Below, in pieces: positions 61,575-64,000 of a stretch of DNA of 64,000 bases. The stretch comes from Parelaphostrongylus tenuis (lineage: Eukaryota > Nematoda > Chromadorea > Rhabditida > Metastrongylidae). Where the stretch lies: assembly GCA_019055375.1 (NCBI GenBank), contig JAHQIW010005527.1:62001-126000 (forward strand), given 5' to 3'. The notes below the pieces were generated by a model that made no database searches, was not told the origin of the DNA, and was given only the letters and a program-made list of their open reading frames with translations. Within the stretch, counting starts at the first letter, position 1; every line of letters begins with the position of its first letter. Made by a program: the position numbers and the translations under genes.

Positions 61575-64000
61575 TATGATCACCTGCATCACCTGTCATT
61601 CCGATAATCGTCGAGTGACTCGAACAGGTACCAGCGAAATTCCATCTTTTCCGATAGAGTGCAAGAGTAGCCTAATGGGTCCTTCTCGCTCTAGGATCAG
61701 CTGAGCGTCATAGTTTTCTTCTATCCTTTCGTGAAGGAATCGGACCAACGGATCGGTGGTCTTTCTGTAGAGTGCTTGATGTCTCGAGGAGTCCAGTCGG
61801 TAACGGCTCTCGTCCAGCGGCTGCCGTTGAAGAGCATCACGTGTCCGGCCCGCCCTATGATATATATCTTGGTGTGTGGAACGGCGTTCTCTAATCTTCG
61901 ATCGCTGACGTACGTCGGAACTTCGGGGCCTTTCTCACATTTGCGCTATACGGGATAGTCCTTAGCAGCGACCTTTCGAGTGCGCGTTTAATAACGCTAA
62001 GTGATTCATCCTGCATACGTAGAGATCAAGTTTCTGCTGCGTACGTTAGGGCAGGTGTAATCGCAGAGTCGAAGTGGGCACGGAGTCGGATGCAGGAGCT
62101 AGGATCGCTTCATCTTGTTAATTTCACTGACCTTCACAGACGTAACCGGAGGATTTGGAGATCTTCGCTTTCGCTGAGCGTGAGCGCAGCATTCAAAATC
62201 CATCGGTTGCTTGTTAGCATCGTTTTGGTTAGATTTAGTTTAGGACTAATCTTGTACACAGGCTTTGTCGAAATCACTCAACATTCGTGTCGCTTGGCTG
62301 GTGCTTGGTGTTATAAGGGACGATATCATCAGCAAAGCGAAGTCGTTTGATTGTCGATCGTCAATTGTCGCTCCCATATCGTCCATTCTAGTGTTCGCAT
62401 GACGTTTTGGAGGGTGGCAGTGAATAATTTTGGTGAAATTGTATCGCCTAGTCGAACCTCTCTTGTTACGTCCATGGTGATATTATTGTGAAATGGCGAC
62501 ACTTTGGTCGTGAAATCTTTAATCAAATCGCGATGGATCATCATGCACCAAGTAGGGACGCCCTGGTGTCCAGAGCCTTTAAAACCACTTTTGCTTTCAC
62601 TGAACCAAAGGCTTTCTTCAGAACGATGAAAGTGAAACAGAGCAGTAGTTTGTACTCTCGTAAAGTTTCAATGAGTCTTCTGATCGTGTGGACGTGGTCT
62701 ATGTTGCCAAATCCTTTTCAGAACTTTGCTTGTTCTCATGACTGTCCTTCGTCAGTATTCTCTCAATCCGTAATCGAGTGAAGAGTTTGTAGACAGAGGA
62801 CAGTAAGCTGGTTGTGCAAAATAGCCTATGTCGTAAAGGCCTCCCTTTTTGAGCGACAACTGCGATCTTGCCGGTTTTCCATTGATTGGGAGCATTGCTT
62901 TATCACAGTAAGCGAGTGAGAGCCGAGCCAGGGTGTTGACGAGAACTGGCGGTAGGTTTATCTGGTGTTTTGGTCTAATCTTGTCTGGTCCGTGTTTAGG
63001 TCTATTCTTCAACGGCGGTATACGATGTCGGATCTTGGTAAGGAAAGCCAGTGGAACGACGAATTTGTCCCCTTTCAATTTGTATAACGGTCAGAGGGCA
63101 TGGTTAACGAAGAGAACGAAGAGAAGATGGCGAAGTAAGTAGTAGTGGTGGATGATTTTTTCCATTGCCTTTCTGGAGGCTGTAAGTGTACGCTTAGCAC
63201 AGAAGTGCAGTCATCTTGGTCTTGCAGATGGCGAAGCTTCGCTGAGCTTTGCCAATGCTCTTTCCAATTCTGTATCTTCTACCATAACCGCTGCTCGTCT
63301 CTCTTTGAGATCTCTTTCTATCTATTCTCTGCCGCGTTTCCCAAGTCGAACGTAAGGTTTCGGCTGTCTGCAGCTCGCGCGATTCCACGTTGACGTATCA
63401 GCTCAAGTGTCTGCGGAGACAAGCGTTTTCCTCCGACTTTAGGACTCTCGGCTTTCAGAGCGTTAAGTGAAAACAAGCCGGTCGTATTCCTCGGCTGTGT
63501 TATCAACAGCGGTATCTTTCCAAGAGCCACTATATTTGAATGCATCACAATTCATGGGAGCTCTGAGGCTTTTTTCGTTAAATATAGCGACTTTCTCTCC
63601 TTTCCGCGAAAAATGAAGCGTTAGGCGAAGGAGGCGGTGGTTTGATCCCATATAGAACAGAGGAACAACAGCGACATCGGTCAAGCAGAACCTACGATCA
63701 ATAAGACTTGATCTATTTCGTTATGGTATTCTCCATTGGAAGACTCCCATCTTCACCGTTCAGAGTGAGGCTTTTGGAATTGTGAGTTACCATGGGTGGC
63801 TTGGGTCGTCATAATAAACTCACATAGCCTTTCATATCTACTCATTCCATTCTAGTCCGTGGGTTCCAATGTGACGTTCTTCTGACTTCAATTTTCTCGT
63901 TAAAATCTCCAACAATAGCCTTAAGAATGTATGGTCTACTCCGAAAAATTTTTCGAGGTCCATTTAGAACATTTCGACTTCGACTTTTCTTGACTTGATG
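61575..64000 (-). pseudogene. RTE retrotransposon, long copy running off the window
   Basis: Minus strand, 3' end (TGACAGGTGATGCAGGTGAT) at about 61577-61596. Readable parts in order from the right edge: the endonuclease end with GSNHRLL (SDH changed to SNH, about 63650), AEEYDRLV, KRLSPQTLELIRQRGIAR, the linker, PGPDKIRPKHQINLPPVL near 62950, then a GDTISPKLFTATLQNVM frame (62329-62544), an intact FADDIV near 62320, YLG-type sequence, and SKIR/AGHVMLFN near 61850. Frameshifts are frequent. The 5' end lies beyond 64000. Confidence 0.9.

Noticed and set aside
1..64000. CRISPR array, bacterial operon or phage content
   Set aside because: No regularly spaced direct repeats, ribosome binding sites or polycistronic frames; introns and eukaryotic retroelements dominate.

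Overview
This window looks like nuclear DNA from a nematode, most likely a clade V (strongylid or hookworm-like) species; the clade is my inference. The evidence is AT-rich intergenic DNA, host exons split by introns of about 50 bp with T-rich acceptors, an interstitial (TTAGGC)n tract of the nematode telomere type at 11839-11865, and several copies of an RTE-type non-LTR retrotransposon of the kind that fills strongylid genomes. No rRNA, intact tRNA, operon or CRISPR array is visible. Most of the 64 kb is transposon debris, and host coding sequence is sparse and in short exons.

Host-type genes. A divergent RPB4 (RNA polymerase II subunit 4)-like gene lies on the minus strand at 8375-9415. 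A plus-strand two-exon gene end lies at 12639-13000. A minus-strand gene with four phase-consistent exons and coiled-coil character lies at 59927-61404. Orphan exons lie at 34637-34783 (-), 51285-51378 (+) and 53110-53312 (+). A family of small, probably secreted proteins (signal-peptide exon plus exons A to D) occurs five times: 14532-15385, 17489-18598, 37877-38691, 44383-44748 and 54337-57044. Most of these copies are visibly broken.

Mobile DNA. RTE copies lie at 3562-4005, 6825-8029, 29580-30040, 39060-39475, 39960-43722, 49612-50442, 58806-58930 and 61575-64000. Penelope-like element (PLE) fragments, with reverse transcriptase and GIY-YIG endonuclease parts, lie at 4440-5330, 19715-20840 and 54690-55790. 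A tRNA-derived SINE has about seven copies. A foldback element with tRNA-like B boxes in its arms has five. Two diverged repeats of roughly 0.9-1 kb occur twice each.

The most notable layer is a set of hammerhead self-cleaving ribozyme motifs in four sequence families. They sit in 300-bp-scale units that are often arranged as inverted pairs. Six sites look foldable, or are close to it, by hand: 1028-1070, 9143-9185, 21978-22028, 23726-23760 paired with 23836-23870, 33560-33607 and 41684-41726. Others are decayed. Two decayed hammerheads lie directly downstream, on the same strand, of PLE coding debris (4283-4330 and 54494-54530). This fits the known link between PLEs and hammerheads and suggests that the short units are PLE termini or non-autonomous, retrozyme-like derivatives. 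The elements are nested: a hammerhead unit sits in the RPB4-like intron, a hammerhead foldback and a tRNA-like foldback sit inside one RTE, and a PLE sits inside intron 1 of a secreted-protein pseudogene.
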